Assembly: GCA_963759545.1 (NCBI GenBank) | Contig: CAVXAB010000045.1 | Coordinates: 14,516-78,515 of the forward strand | Length of the DNA: 64,000 bases | Source of the DNA: Trebonia sp963759545 | GTDB taxonomy: Bacteria > Actinomycetota > Actinomycetes > Streptosporangiales > Streptosporangiaceae | Reading direction: 5' to 3' | In this document: in pieces, positions 35,974-45,397 of the stretch | Position numbering within the stretch: the stretch's first letter is position 1 | Layout of the letters: the number at the start of each line of letters is the position of its first letter | Notes under the pieces: model-generated | Databases searched by the model: none | Told to the model about the DNA's origin: nothing | The model's input: only the letters and a program-made list of their open reading frames with translations | Translations under genes and position numbers: made by a program

Positions 35974-36721
35974 GGGACGCCCGAGGTTCGTGCGGACGAC
36001 ATTGGTTGCCGCGGCGGGTGTGAGCTGCCTGGCGATCGCCGCCTGTGGCAGTAACAGTTCCGCAAGCGCCGGCGCTGCCCCCAGTGCCAGCAGCACCGTG
36101 GACCCGCTGGCGGGACTCAGCGCGGCCAAGGTGCTGGCGGAGACCGTCGCAGACGCCAAGGTCGCGTCGAGCCTGACGATGAAGGGGACGATCACCCAGT
36201 CGGGCCAGAGCCTGACCGTCAACCTCGCGATCAAGCCTGGTCACGGTTGCACGGGGACGATCGGAATGGGCAGCAAGGGCAACTTGAAGCTCATCGTTAT
36301 CGGCAAGACCGCCTATCTGAACCCCGACGACACCTTCTGGAAGGCGAATTCCGGAGCCAACGCGGCCACCGTCATCGCGCTCGTCGGCGGAAGGTATCTC
36401 AAGGCTCCGACGAGCGACAGCAACATGACGGCGTTTGCCGACCTGTGCGACGTGTCACAGATATTGGCACCGGATAGCTCGTCCGGCCCGGTCACCAGGG
36501 GCGCGGTCACCACGCTGGCCGGCACCCGCGTGCTGCCGCTCAAGGATTCCGAGAGCGTGGCGTACGTGACCGACACCAGCAAGCCCGAGCTTGTCGAGCT
36601 CTCCGCGCCCAAGGGCGCGAAGAACGGGAGCGGCTTGGTCACCGTGACGATGAACGTCCCGGTCATGCTGACCGCGCCCCCGGCCAGCCAGGTGATAGAC
36701 GGCACCAAGCTCGGCATGTGA
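35966..36721 (+). CDS. Secreted lipoprotein, paralogue 1
   Basis: A ~251-aa lipoprotein. The signal peptide ends in a lipobox, LAIAACGS, followed by a Ser/Ala-rich tether. The second ATG (35966) is chosen because GGGAG lies six bases before it. The mature domain begins DPLAGLSAAKVLAETVADAK and proceeds through a predicted beta-rich region to SQVIDGTKLGM. The pattern (helix, then long antiparallel strands, one internal Cys pair at GHGCTG and DLCDVS) loosely resembles the LppX/LprG lipid-binding lipoproteins of mycobacteria, but this is only a fold-level guess. The next gene is a clear paralogue. Confidence 0.82.
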   Translation: MFRGRPRFVRTTLVAAAGVSCLAIAACGSNSSASAGAAPSASSTVDPLAGLSAAKVLAETVADAKVASSLTMKGTITQSGQSLTVNLAIKPGHGCTGTIGMGSKGNLKLIVIGKTAYLNPDDTFWKANSGANAATVIALVGGRYLKAPTSDSNMTAFADLCDVSQILAPDSSSGPVTRGAVTTLAGTRVLPLKDSESVAYVTDTSKPELVELSAPKGAKNGSGLVTVTMNVPVMLTAPPASQVIDGTKLGM

Positions 36722-36738
36722 CCTGACGGGAGAAACGG

Positions 36739-37518
36739 ATGCTTCACGGTCGGCCGGGTTGGCTGCGGACGGCTGCGGGTGCCGTCGTGGGCGCGAGTTG
36801 CCTGGCGGCGACCGCGTGCGGAGGCCTGACCGCCGCAACCCTCCGCGCCAGCAGCGTCGCCGACCCGTTGGCGGGGCAAGCGGGGAGCAAGGTGATGGCG
36901 GAGGCTACCGCCAATGCCGAGGCCGCGGCCAGCCTGACGATAAACGGAACGGTGACCCAGTCGGGCAAGAGCATCACCATCGATCTCGGCATCAAGCGCG
37001 GTCAAGGTTGCGCGGGGACGGTGGGAGTAAGCGGCGTGGGCAGCATGAAGCTCGTCCTGATCGGTGCGACCCTCTACATGAAGCCGGACACCGAGTTCTG
37101 GAAGTCGGTCGCCGGGAACGACAGCAACGCGTCCGCCGTCATCGCGCTACTCGGCGACAGGTATCTCAAGCTTCCGGCGAACGACGGCAGCGCGGCGGGG
37201 ATCGGCGCCGTCTGTGACGTGTCCAAGCTGCTTAACTCGGGGGCGGCGCCCGGGCGTGCCACCAGGGAGGCGGTCACCAGGCTTGGCGGCATCCGGGTGC
37301 TGCCGCTCAAGCTTTCCGATGGGAGCACCGAGTACGTGACCGACACGAGCAAGCCGGAGTTCGTCGAGGCCTTTGCGCCTAAGGGGACGCACGGCGGGGC
37401 CGGCAAGGCCAGCCTCTCGGTTGGCGCTCCCGTCAGGCTGACCGCCCCGCCGCCCAGCCAGGTGATAGACGGCTCCAAGCTCGGCATGACCGGCAGCAGC
37501 GTGCCGAGCTTCATCTAA
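36739..37518 (+). CDS. Secreted lipoprotein, paralogue 2
   Basis: A 259-aa lipoprotein starting 17 bases after paralogue 1. The lipobox is LAATACGG. Shared blocks with paralogue 1 include DPLAGQAGSKVMAEATANAE, VTQSGKSI, the Cys-containing GQGCAGTVG, RYLKLPA, VLPLK, YVTDTSKPE and SQVIDGSKLGM. It is a tandem duplication with substantial divergence. Mature chains share two conserved Cys residues, probably a disulfide. It is presumably co-transcribed with paralogue 1; function unknown. Homology between the two is directly visible. Confidence 0.82.
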   Translation: MLHGRPGWLRTAAGAVVGASCLAATACGGLTAATLRASSVADPLAGQAGSKVMAEATANAEAAASLTINGTVTQSGKSITIDLGIKRGQGCAGTVGVSGVGSMKLVLIGATLYMKPDTEFWKSVAGNDSNASAVIALLGDRYLKLPANDGSAAGIGAVCDVSKLLNSGAAPGRATREAVTRLGGIRVLPLKLSDGSTEYVTDTSKPEFVEAFAPKGTHGGAGKASLSVGAPVRLTAPPPSQVIDGSKLGMTGSSVPSFI

Positions 37519-38634
37519 CCGCCCCAGACCTGCGCGGCCGTGTCGGCGACGAGGGCCAGCTTGGCCTTCTGCTCATCCCGCGTCAGCACGTTGCCCGCCG
37601 AGGTGGAGGCGAACCCGCACTGCGGCGACAGCGCCAGGTTCTCAAGCGGCACGAACTTAGCCGCCTCGTCGATCCGCCGCCTCAGCAGGTCCTGTGACTC
37701 GAGCACCGGCGTCTTCGTCGACACGAGGCCGAGCACGACGACCGCCCCTGGGCGGACGAAGCGCAGCGGCTCGAACCCGCCGGACCGCTCGTCGTCGTAC
37801 TCAAGCAGGAACCGGTCCACGGGCACGGTGCCGAACAACTGCTCAGCGACCGGCTCGTAGCCGCCGCTTGGCCATGTAGGCGGAGCGGTTGTTGCCACGG
37901 CAGATGTGCATGCCGACGGTGATCTCCGGGTTGGCGGCCTTGATTCCGCTCACGATCGCCGTGTCCGCCGCGACCGAGCCGGCGAGGATGACCTTCGGGT
38001 CCATCGGGTTAAGCGTCGCCGCACGGAACTCGTCGTCGAACACCTGGTTGTAAGAAAGCGAGTCGAGTTGCACCCAGCGCGCCCCGAGCGAGGCTAGCTC
38101 GGAGACCTCCGCGACCTGCAGCGCCACCAGGTCATCGACCAGTTCGGCCGGGTCCGGGTAGGCCGCCGCCGAGACGTCTGCCCGCCACGTCATCGCGCCC
38201 ATCGCCGCCGACATCATCGTGACCTTGAACGCGCCAGGCACCTGCGCGGCCATGTACGCGGCCTCGACCGCGGTCAGGTGGTCCTTCTGGAACACCCTCG
38301 ACGTCGCCGCCGTCATCACGAAGTCGGTCTCACTCTCGGGCGGGACCTCTCCGCCCGGCCGGTGCCAGGTGACCGCCGGGGTCTGCACCGGGCTCATCCC
38401 GCCGATCGACTCAAGGATGCCGGTCATCCAGTTGGTCCGGCGGACCTCGCCGTCGGTGAAGACCCGGATCCCGGCCGACCGCTGAGCCTCGATGTTCTCC
38501 GCCGCCGCGCGGTCCTCCGTCGCCCGCAACTCGCCCTCGGTGATCTTGCCGTCCTTGTAGTCGGCCCTGGCGGTCAGCAGCCAGGGTTGCCGCAGCAGGC
38601 TGCCCACGTGCTCAGCGTGAATATCCGTTGCCAT
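37515..38634 (-). pseudogene. MetE C-terminal-like (cobalamin-independent methionine synthase family) protein (one frameshift)
   Basis: ATG 38634 follows GGAGACGGAAG. The frame runs HAEHVGSLLRQPWLL ... FTDGEVRRTNWM ... VQLDSLSYNQVF ... GMHICRGNN and then breaks near 37862. One extra base in GCCAAGCGG restores SGGYEPVAEQLFGTVPVDRF, LLEYDDERSGGFEPL, and the end LALSPQCGFASTSAGN. The Zn-ligand set H-x-C (GMHICRGN), Glu (EYDDE) and Cys (SPQCGF) of MetE/YxjG-type methyltransferases is present once the frame is repaired. At ~373 aa it lacks the MetE N-terminal half, as in YxjG/YxjH proteins, so the methyl donor may not be methyl-THF-triglutamate. Its last bases overlap the lipoprotein stop. Confidence 0.83.
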
Positions 38635-38757
38635 GACTTCCGTCTCCTTCGCGCGGACGTCCTGCTCGAAACGATCTTCACCTAATCTCCGCTCCGTGCC
38701 ACGCGAGGGCAACCGTTGCGGCCACAAAACTAAGCCGGCTCGTTGCGGGAGCGGCCC

Positions 38758-41583
38758 TTAGCTGGCGAAGGCTTGCAGTTCAGAGAGCTGCCCGGCGGGC
38801 CAGCCGGTGTTGGCGGTGAAGGTCAGCTTGAGGTAGCGGACCGAGGATGCGGTGAAGGTAATCGTGGCGGTGTTGCCCGTGGCGGGGTTGAAGGTGTAAC
38901 CCGCCGATGCCGCCAGTGTCGTGTAGTTGCTGCCGTCAGCGCTGCCCTGGACGGTGATCGTCTGGGTGCGGGTCGCCCAGGCGGTCGACGGCGGCAGGTC
39001 AAGCACGATCCTGCTCACGCTGGTCGCGGAGCCGAGGTCGACCTGGAGCCACTGGGGGAACGCGTTGTCGGTGCTCTCCCAGTAGGTGCTGGTATTCCCG
39101 TCCACCGTGTTGGCGGGAACGTAGTTCTGGGTGTAACCGCTGGCCGTCACCGGCCGGTTGAGCGCCAGGTTGGTGGTGCTCCCCGACGTGCCGGCGAAGG
39201 ACATGTCGTTGATGTTCCAGCCGCCGTTGTCCTGGTCGACGGCGAGGGTCTGCTGGCCGGCCGCCAACTGGACGGTGGCGGTGACCGTGGACCAGTTCTG
39301 CCAGCCGCCGGTCGCGGGGATGCTGACGTTCCCGCTCAGGTTCGCGCCGGACGCGCTGGACAGGTGCAGGGCGTCGGTGACCGCGGAGGGGGCGGCGACG
39401 CGGAGGCTGACGGTGTAGGTCCCGGCGGATGCTGCGTTGACGGTGTAGCGGAACCACTGCCCGCTGGATGTCCAGCCCAGGTCATAGCCGCCGCCCGAGT
39501 CTGACGTGGCCTCCAGGTCGATACCGTCGGAGCGGTAGCTGTTGCCGGTGCCGTTGGCCGAGGTGGCGTTGTAGGCCACCCCCTGGCCGCCGGTGTCATA
39601 ATTCTCGGCCTGCACGACGCCAGGCACCGCCGCCGGCGTCCCGCCGTAGGGGCCTTCGCTGCTGCCGGTCTGCCAGCTGTTGCCGCTGAGCGTCGCCGTG
39701 AAGCCACTGGAGTCGTTGCTGAAGGCGGATTCGCCCGCGCCGAGTCCGGTCACGGTGTTGTCCGTGATGGTGGCGTTCCCCGAGGGCGCGGGGTAGTACG
39801 GAGGCGAGATCACGATGCCGTTGCGCCACGGGTTCGTGATCGTGTTGCCGGACAGCGTGGTGTTGGTAGACGTAGAGAAGGCGACCCCGTCGTACACCGA
39901 CTGGATGACGGAGTTGCCGGTCACGACGGCGTTGCTGACGATCCCGGTGTTCTGGCCGTCACCGCCGTTGCCGATGTGCAGGGCCGGCTGTCCCTGGTTG
40001 TAGGCGTTGCCGCCGGATCGGACGATCACGTTGCCGGAGACCGTGGCGCCGGTCATGTCGCTGCCGTTCACCCCGAACCGGCCGACGCCGAGCCCGATGT
40101 AGCGCGCGGTGTCAGCGATGTAGTTATCGGTCACGTGGTGGCCGCTGCCGCCGTAGACGCCGATGCCCTTGCCGCCCCACGCGGCGATGACCGTGTTGTG
40201 CGACATCGTGATGTTGGTCATGGGGGTGTAGGTCTGACTGCCGTTATAAGCGACCGAGTTGATCGCCATGCCGTCGTCGCCGGTGCCGCGGATGAAGTTG
40301 TTGGTCGCGGTCAGGTTGCTCCCCGAGGTGCCGGTGAGCGAGACGTTGTTCAGGTTGCACCCGTCGGCCCAGATCGACGTGAAGAAGTTGTTCTCCACGG
40401 TCCCGCCACTGCCAGAAGCCCACACGCTGGACTCCACGTGCTGCACCCACATGCCCTCGATCAGCCAGTTGGTCCCGGTGGTGTCCTCGGCCCCGCCGCC
40501 GCCGTCGACCTCGGCCCGGCTGAGCGAGTCGGAGTCGATGTGGAAGTTCTCCAGCTGGCAGGAGTAACACTGGAACAGCGCGCCGAGCGGCGTGTTGTTC
40601 GGCAGCGGCACATCCCGGTAGACCTCGCTGTACCAGTAGCCCGCGCCTTCGACGGTGACGTTCTGCGCGACCAGGCTGCCGGTACCGATCACGTAGAACG
40701 TTCCCTGCGGGATCCAGAGGATCTTGCCCTGGGACGCCGCCTGGTTGATGCAGTTCTGGATGTCGGCGGTGCTGTCGGTCGCGCCTGGCGCGGCGGCGCC
40801 GTTGGTCGGCGTGTTGTCGGCCGCGGCCCCGCAGCTGGTGATCGATATCGAGTTGGCGGGCTGGGCCGCGGGCGCCGGAGCGTCCCACAGGTCGATGGAG
40901 TTGATCCAGTAGAACGACGCCGTGTTCGACGAGTCCTTCTGCAGGCTGAAGGTGGCGCCCGCGGGGATCGGCGAGCCGCTGATGGTCGCGTGGAACTCGT
41001 CCCAGAAGTTCCGCGGGTCGCCGTCGGCGGGGTTCTGGTCGCTCTGGTTGTAGTTGTTGCTGCCGCCCTCGTACTCCCAGCTCTGCAGGGAGTTCATAGA
41101 CAGCGCCTGGCGGAACACGCCGTTCACGTACAGGTCCAGGGTGCCGGTCATGCCGCTGCCGTTAGCGGAGTCCGGGATCGAGGCGCGGACGTTGATGAAG
41201 TTAATCGGCTGGCCGGTGTTATTGGTCCACTGGACGGACTGGCCGGTGCCGGTGAGCTGGACGTAGGCGTGGCCCGACGCCTCACCCTGCGGGCTGTCGT
41301 ACTGGGTGGTGGGCGCCGAGGTCAGCGAGACCACGCTGGCACCTCCGCCGAGGGCGCCCTCCGGGGCCTGGTAGGTGGTGAACGGGGTCGTGGCCCCGGC
41401 CACGCTTGGGTCCGGGGTGAACGGCGCCTGGTATGACGTGTCGGCCGCCTGCGCGTTCGGCGCGGCGGTAAGCGCGGCAACGGGGGCCCACAGCAGTCCT
41501 GCCGCCGCGAGGCCCGCGACGATCAGCACCCGCAGGTGAGGCTTTCTGACTGGGAATGTCGGGGGTACGCGCAGCGGCTTCAT
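38758..41583 (-). CDS. Secreted GH87-like beta-helix glycosidase (alpha-1,3-glucanase type) with CBM and F5/8C domains
   Basis: A 941-aa secreted protein with an AAGGAAACCG ribosome site. A signal peptide (cleavage near AQA-ADTS) is followed by a beta-sandwich N-domain (to ~235). A right-handed beta-helix catalytic region (~240-640) starts NSISITSCGAAADNTPTNGA and includes ILWIPQGTFYVIG, VTEGAGYWYSEV-like VTVEGAGYWYSEV and FIRGTGDDGMAINS. A CBM6/35-like domain begins VVQAENYDTGGQGVAYN, and a discoidin (F5/8C) domain ends the protein. The acidic residues D407, D436 and D437 (WADG, GTGDDG) fit the D...DD arrangement of GH87 alpha-1,3-glucanases/mycodextranases. The substrate is probably fungal or bacterial alpha-1,3-glucan; pectin-lyase-type activity is the main alternative. 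Confidence 0.75.
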   Translation of the reverse strand: MKPLRVPPTFPVRKPHLRVLIVAGLAAAGLLWAPVAALTAAPNAQAADTSYQAPFTPDPSVAGATTPFTTYQAPEGALGGGASVVSLTSAPTTQYDSPQGEASGHAYVQLTGTGQSVQWTNNTGQPINFINVRASIPDSANGSGMTGTLDLYVNGVFRQALSMNSLQSWEYEGGSNNYNQSDQNPADGDPRNFWDEFHATISGSPIPAGATFSLQKDSSNTASFYWINSIDLWDAPAPAAQPANSISITSCGAAADNTPTNGAAAPGATDSTADIQNCINQAASQGKILWIPQGTFYVIGTGSLVAQNVTVEGAGYWYSEVYRDVPLPNNTPLGALFQCYSCQLENFHIDSDSLSRAEVDGGGGAEDTTGTNWLIEGMWVQHVESSVWASGSGGTVENNFFTSIWADGCNLNNVSLTGTSGSNLTATNNFIRGTGDDGMAINSVAYNGSQTYTPMTNITMSHNTVIAAWGGKGIGVYGGSGHHVTDNYIADTARYIGLGVGRFGVNGSDMTGATVSGNVIVRSGGNAYNQGQPALHIGNGGDGQNTGIVSNAVVTGNSVIQSVYDGVAFSTSTNTTLSGNTITNPWRNGIVISPPYYPAPSGNATITDNTVTGLGAGESAFSNDSSGFTATLSGNSWQTGSSEGPYGGTPAAVPGVVQAENYDTGGQGVAYNATSANGTGNSYRSDGIDLEATSDSGGGYDLGWTSSGQWFRYTVNAASAGTYTVSLRVAAPSAVTDALHLSSASGANLSGNVSIPATGGWQNWSTVTATVQLAAGQQTLAVDQDNGGWNINDMSFAGTSGSTTNLALNRPVTASGYTQNYVPANTVDGNTSTYWESTDNAFPQWLQVDLGSATSVSRIVLDLPPSTAWATRTQTITVQGSADGSNYTTLAASAGYTFNPATGNTATITFTASSVRYLKLTFTANTGWPAGQLSELQAFAS

Positions 41584-41630
41584 CGGTTTCCTTGGGATGA
41601 GTCTGCAGGGCGGGCGGTGGCGTAACGGCC

Positions 41631-41686
41631 GGGGCGAGGGGCGCGGCGGGCGAGGGGTGCGGGGGGCGAGGGGTGCGGGGGCGGAG
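41631..41686. repeat. G-rich imperfect tandem repeat between the two glycosidase genes
   Basis: On the + strand, runs of GGGGCGAGGGG and GCGAGGGGTGCGGGG are repeated about three times. The transcript (minus strand) would be C-rich, and the + strand could form G-quadruplexes. It forms part of the 5' leader of the first glycosidase gene or the 3' end of the second. Confidence 0.6.
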
Positions 41687-41717
41687 GCGCGTTGTCCTCC
41701 GCCCCGCCGCGGTCTTG

Positions 41718-44700
41718 TCAGCTGGCGTAGGCCTGGAGCTCGGAGAGCTGCCCGGCCGGCCAGGCGGTGTTGGCGGTGAAGGTCAGCTTCAGGTAGCGGA
41801 CGCTCGCCGCGGTGAAGGTGACCGTGACGGTGTTACCGGTCGATGGGTTGAAGGTGTAGTTGGCCGAACCGACCAGGGTGGTGTAGTTCGAGCCGTCGGT
41901 GCTGCCCTGGATGGTGATCGTCTGGGTCCTGGTGCCCCACGAGCTCGAGGGCGGCAGGTCCATGACGATCCGGCCGACGCTGTGTGCGGCGCCGAGGTCG
42001 ACCTGGAACCACTGCGGGAACGCGTTGTCCGTGCTCTCCCAGTAGCTGTTGGTGTCCCCGTCCACGGCGTTGCCCGGTGCGTAGGTTTGCGTGTAACCAC
42101 TGGAGGTGGCGGGCTGGTTGAGGGCGAGGTTGGTGTTGGCCGTCGCCGTTCCTGTGCCGGATAGGGCGACGGTCAGCGGGCTGCCAGGCGCGCTGCTGTT
42201 CACCGACAGTGTCCCGCTGGCGGACCCGGCGGCGGTCGGCGCGAACGTGACGCTGACCGTGCAGGAGGCGCCCGCCGCGAGCGAGGTACCGCAGTTGTTG
42301 GTCTCGCTGAACGGGCCGGTGACGCCGACCGAGGCCATCGAGACCGCGGCCGAGCCAGAGTTCGACACGGTGACGGTGCTGGTGCTCGTGGCGCCCACCG
42401 CGGTGCTGCCGAACGACAGGCTCGACGGCGACGCCGTCAAGTTCCCTGGGCTGGAAGAGCCGCCGCCGGGGAAGACCTCGAACTCCGACAGCTGGGCCGC
42501 GGACCAGCCGGTGTTGCCGGTGAAGCTGAGCTGCACGTAACGGGCGCTTGTCCCGGACGGCAGGCTGATCGTGACGGTGTTGCCCGTGCTCGGGTTGAAG
42601 GTGTACCCGGCGGAGCCGACGAGCTGGCTGTACGTCGACCCGTTGCTGCTGCCGAGCACCGACAGCGTCTCGGTGCGGGTGGCCCAGGCGCTTGACGGCG
42701 GCAGGTCGAGGGTGAGCGACCCGATCGACTGCGACGGAGCCCAGGTCGACGGTGATCGTCTGCGGGTACCCGGCGCCGTCGGTGCTTTCCCAGTAGGTGC
42801 TCGCGTTGCCGTCGGTGACGTTAGACGCGACGTACGTCTGGTAGGAGCTGCTCGCCGTGGCCGGCTGCCCCTGGGCGAGGTTGGTGGTGGAGGTGACCCC
42901 CGTGCCGGACAGCGCGACGGTCAGCGGGCTGCCCGGTGCGCTGGTGGCGACGGAGAGGGCGCCGGTCTGGCTGCCGCCGCTGGTGGGGGAGAACTTGACG
43001 CTGACCGCGCAGGAGCCGCCCGCGGCGATCGAACTCCCGCAGGTGTTGGTCTGGCTGAACGGCCCGCTGACGCTGACCGAGGAGACCGAGGCCGCGCTGC
43101 TGCCCGGGTTGGACACCGTCACCGTCTGCGCCGCGCTGGTCGACCCGGACGCCACGTCGCCGAACGACAGGCTCGACAGGCGACGCGGTCAGCGAGCCCG
43201 GCTGCGCCGGGTTGGGGAAGGCGGTGAGCACCGGGGTGGTGCTCCAGCCGGAGTTGCCGCTGCCGAGGTTGAAGGTGTACGCCGCCGGCGGTGTTGGACG
43301 GGTAGGCGTCGTTGTAGGCGCCGGAAACCCCGACGCCGCTGGCGGTCACGCCGCCGACGCTCGCGGTGCCGGTGGTCTCCGCCTGCATGACGACCGTGCC
43401 CAGGTTCTGCACGGAGACGTTGCTGATGTTGACCCCGTTGACCGCATTGCCGGTGCCCGCGCCGGCGACGAACTCGAACGCCTCGTACGGGCTGTCCAGG
43501 ATGGCGCCGCCGCTGTAGTTCACGGTGACGTTGCTGAACGCCGAGTCGTAGGCGTCGAACCGCACCGCGCCCATCGGGTGACCCCAGTTCGGGTTCTCCG
43601 CGCCGGTCCTGATCAGGTAGTTACCCGAGACGGTGATCGTGCCGGACAGCGGCGTGAACGGGGAGAGGAACTGCTCGTTGGAGATGGCGATGCCGCTGCC
43701 GAGCGGTTCGGTGTCCGCGATCACGTTGTTGGAGATCGTGTTGTTCGAGCCGCCGTAGTCCGCGATGCCGTTGGCCAGCGTGGGCTGGACGATCGTGTTG
43801 TTGGCGAACGTGATGCCGGAGTCCGCCGAGGGGTAAGACCAGATCGCCAGGCCGTCGTCCCCGGTGTTGCGGATGAAGTTGTTCTTCACCGTGCAGTTGG
43901 TCGCGTTGCCGTTGAAGTTGAGGCCGTCCGCGTCGGTGGACTCGATGACGGTGTTCTCCACCGTGCAGTTGCTGTTGCCGTACTGCAGCCAGAAGCCGAC
44001 GTTCGTGTCCTGGATCCACAGCCCGTTGACCGTGAAGCCGCTGCCGAGCGACCCGTCGATCGCGTTCGCCGTGCTGTCGTCGTGCCTGCCGACGGTGCTG
44101 CCGAGGATCGCGAAACCGCTCAGGTTGACCGGCCCGGACACGGCCGATGTGTTGTCGATGAACTCGTTGGTCTTGATCTGCGAGTACCAGTCGCCCGCCC
44201 CGGCGATGGTCGCCGAGTTCACCTGGAGCGCCGAGCTGACGAGGTAGGTGCCTGACGGGATCCACACGGACTCCCCGGCGGAGTTGGCCGCGGAGATCGC
44301 GTTGCGGAACGCCTGGGTCGAGTCGGCGGCGCCCGTCGGGTCGGCGCCTTCGCTGGTCACCGAGACTGAGTTGGCCGGCTGGGTGGCGGCGGCAGGCACG
44401 TTGTAGAAGTCCGCGACGTCGATCGTGTAAGGCAGCGCCGTGTCCGAGGAGTCCGCCTCAAGGCGCACCGTGGTGCCGGCCGGGTACGACTGGCCGAACA
44501 TCATCCGCGCGTCGTCGTAGAGCTTGTGCGTCTGGCTGCCCATGATGCCAGGCGTGGAGATGTAGCTGTAGGCCGAGGTGAGGAGAGCTCCTTGCTCAGC
44601 TTGGTGCCGTTCACGTAGACGGACAGCGTGCCTGACGCTCCCTGCGGGAGGGCATAGTGCACGTCGAAGGCGTTGGCCGCGCTGGTCAGGGTGAACTGCA

Positions 44701-45049
44701 CGTACTGGCCCGACGCGGTCAGCTGCACCGCTTCACGGCCCGACGCCTCGGTGGCGAGGTCGCCCTGGGTGAAGTCCGGGCCGATGAGCTTGCCGGTGTT
44801 GCTCGCGTTCTCCGCCTCGTACTCGGTGAACGGGAGGTTGACACCCGTCCCGCTCGGGACGTTGAACGGAGACTGGGGCCAGTACGGCGGGGCCGTCGCC
44901 GCCTGGGCGACCATGGGCGTGGCGACCGCGAGCGCGAGCACCGTTCCTAGCGCGGTGACCAGGGCCGCCGCGTACGCGGCCAGCCGCTTCCAGGATCTTG
45001 CCGCGGGCATCAAGCCCGGTGGTCTGTGACGAAGGGACATCGCGAACAT
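41718..45049 (-). pseudogene. Second secreted GH87-like glycosidase, multi-domain (four frameshifts)
   Basis: ATG 45049 follows AGGGAAAGG. Pieces in order: signal peptide to PMVAQAATAPPY and a beta-sandwich N-domain; the beta-helix (44543-43290) with SVWIPSGTYLVSS, STDADGLNFNG and FIRNTGDDGLAIWSYPSA; an Ig-like choice-of-anchor-D module (FSQTNTCGSSIAAGGSCAVS); an F5/8C domain; a second Ig-like module (FSETNNCGTSLAAGASCTVS); and a final F5/8C domain ending QLSELQAYAS. Frame changes lie near 44580, 43290, 43170 and 42730. The catalytic-type Asp residues keep D-x22-DD spacing, as I recall for the Paenibacillus GH87 enzyme. It is a diverged neighbour of the intact gene, carrying two extra cell-wall or glucan-binding modules. 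Confidence 0.72.
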
Positions 45050-45397
45050 GCCTTTCCCTGAGGGGTGGGAAGTGACCGTCCCTGCGCACAGGGACGGTAA
45101 TAGCCGCCGCCGCGATGGGCGGCGGCAGGGACGGCTGCCGCGCGGCAAGCGCTGTGTTCTTTATCAGCGCTGATGTTGGATCAACCGGAACATAACATTG
45201 GGCAACGCGCAATGCAATAAGTGAATCAGATCATGCAAATGATTGACTTATAAACGCAGATTTGCGCCCTTCTACCTGGCATTTTTCGCTAAATAAGAAA
45301 CTCTTAAGGTAGCTAGCAGCAAGTACCGCGTAAGCGGACGCCGTGATTGAGAATATTTTTGCAAGGACTTGCGGAACCTTGCGCGGTCCCGCTAGCG
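45050..45397. promoter_or_regulatory. AT-rich region upstream of the GH87-like genes
   Basis: About 350 bases without a gene, strongly AT-rich from 45160 to 45370. On the minus strand TTGATC and a TAAAGA-like box flank the palindrome ATCAGCGCTGAT (45163-45174), whose central CG is typical of LacI-family operators. This is the likely regulated promoter of the glycosidase genes. The TSUP gene ends at its far side. Confidence 0.5.
45163..45174. promoter_or_regulatory. Palindrome ATCAGCGCTGAT, candidate operator
   Basis: A perfect 12-bp palindrome ~115 bases upstream of the glycosidase start. It differs from the two operators of the galactan locus, so a different regulator would bind. Confidence 0.4.

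Noticed and set aside
39976..41436. A 486-aa rightward open frame
   Set aside because: It is the antisense of the intact secreted glycosidase gene; Val/Gly/Asp/Arg-rich without motifs.
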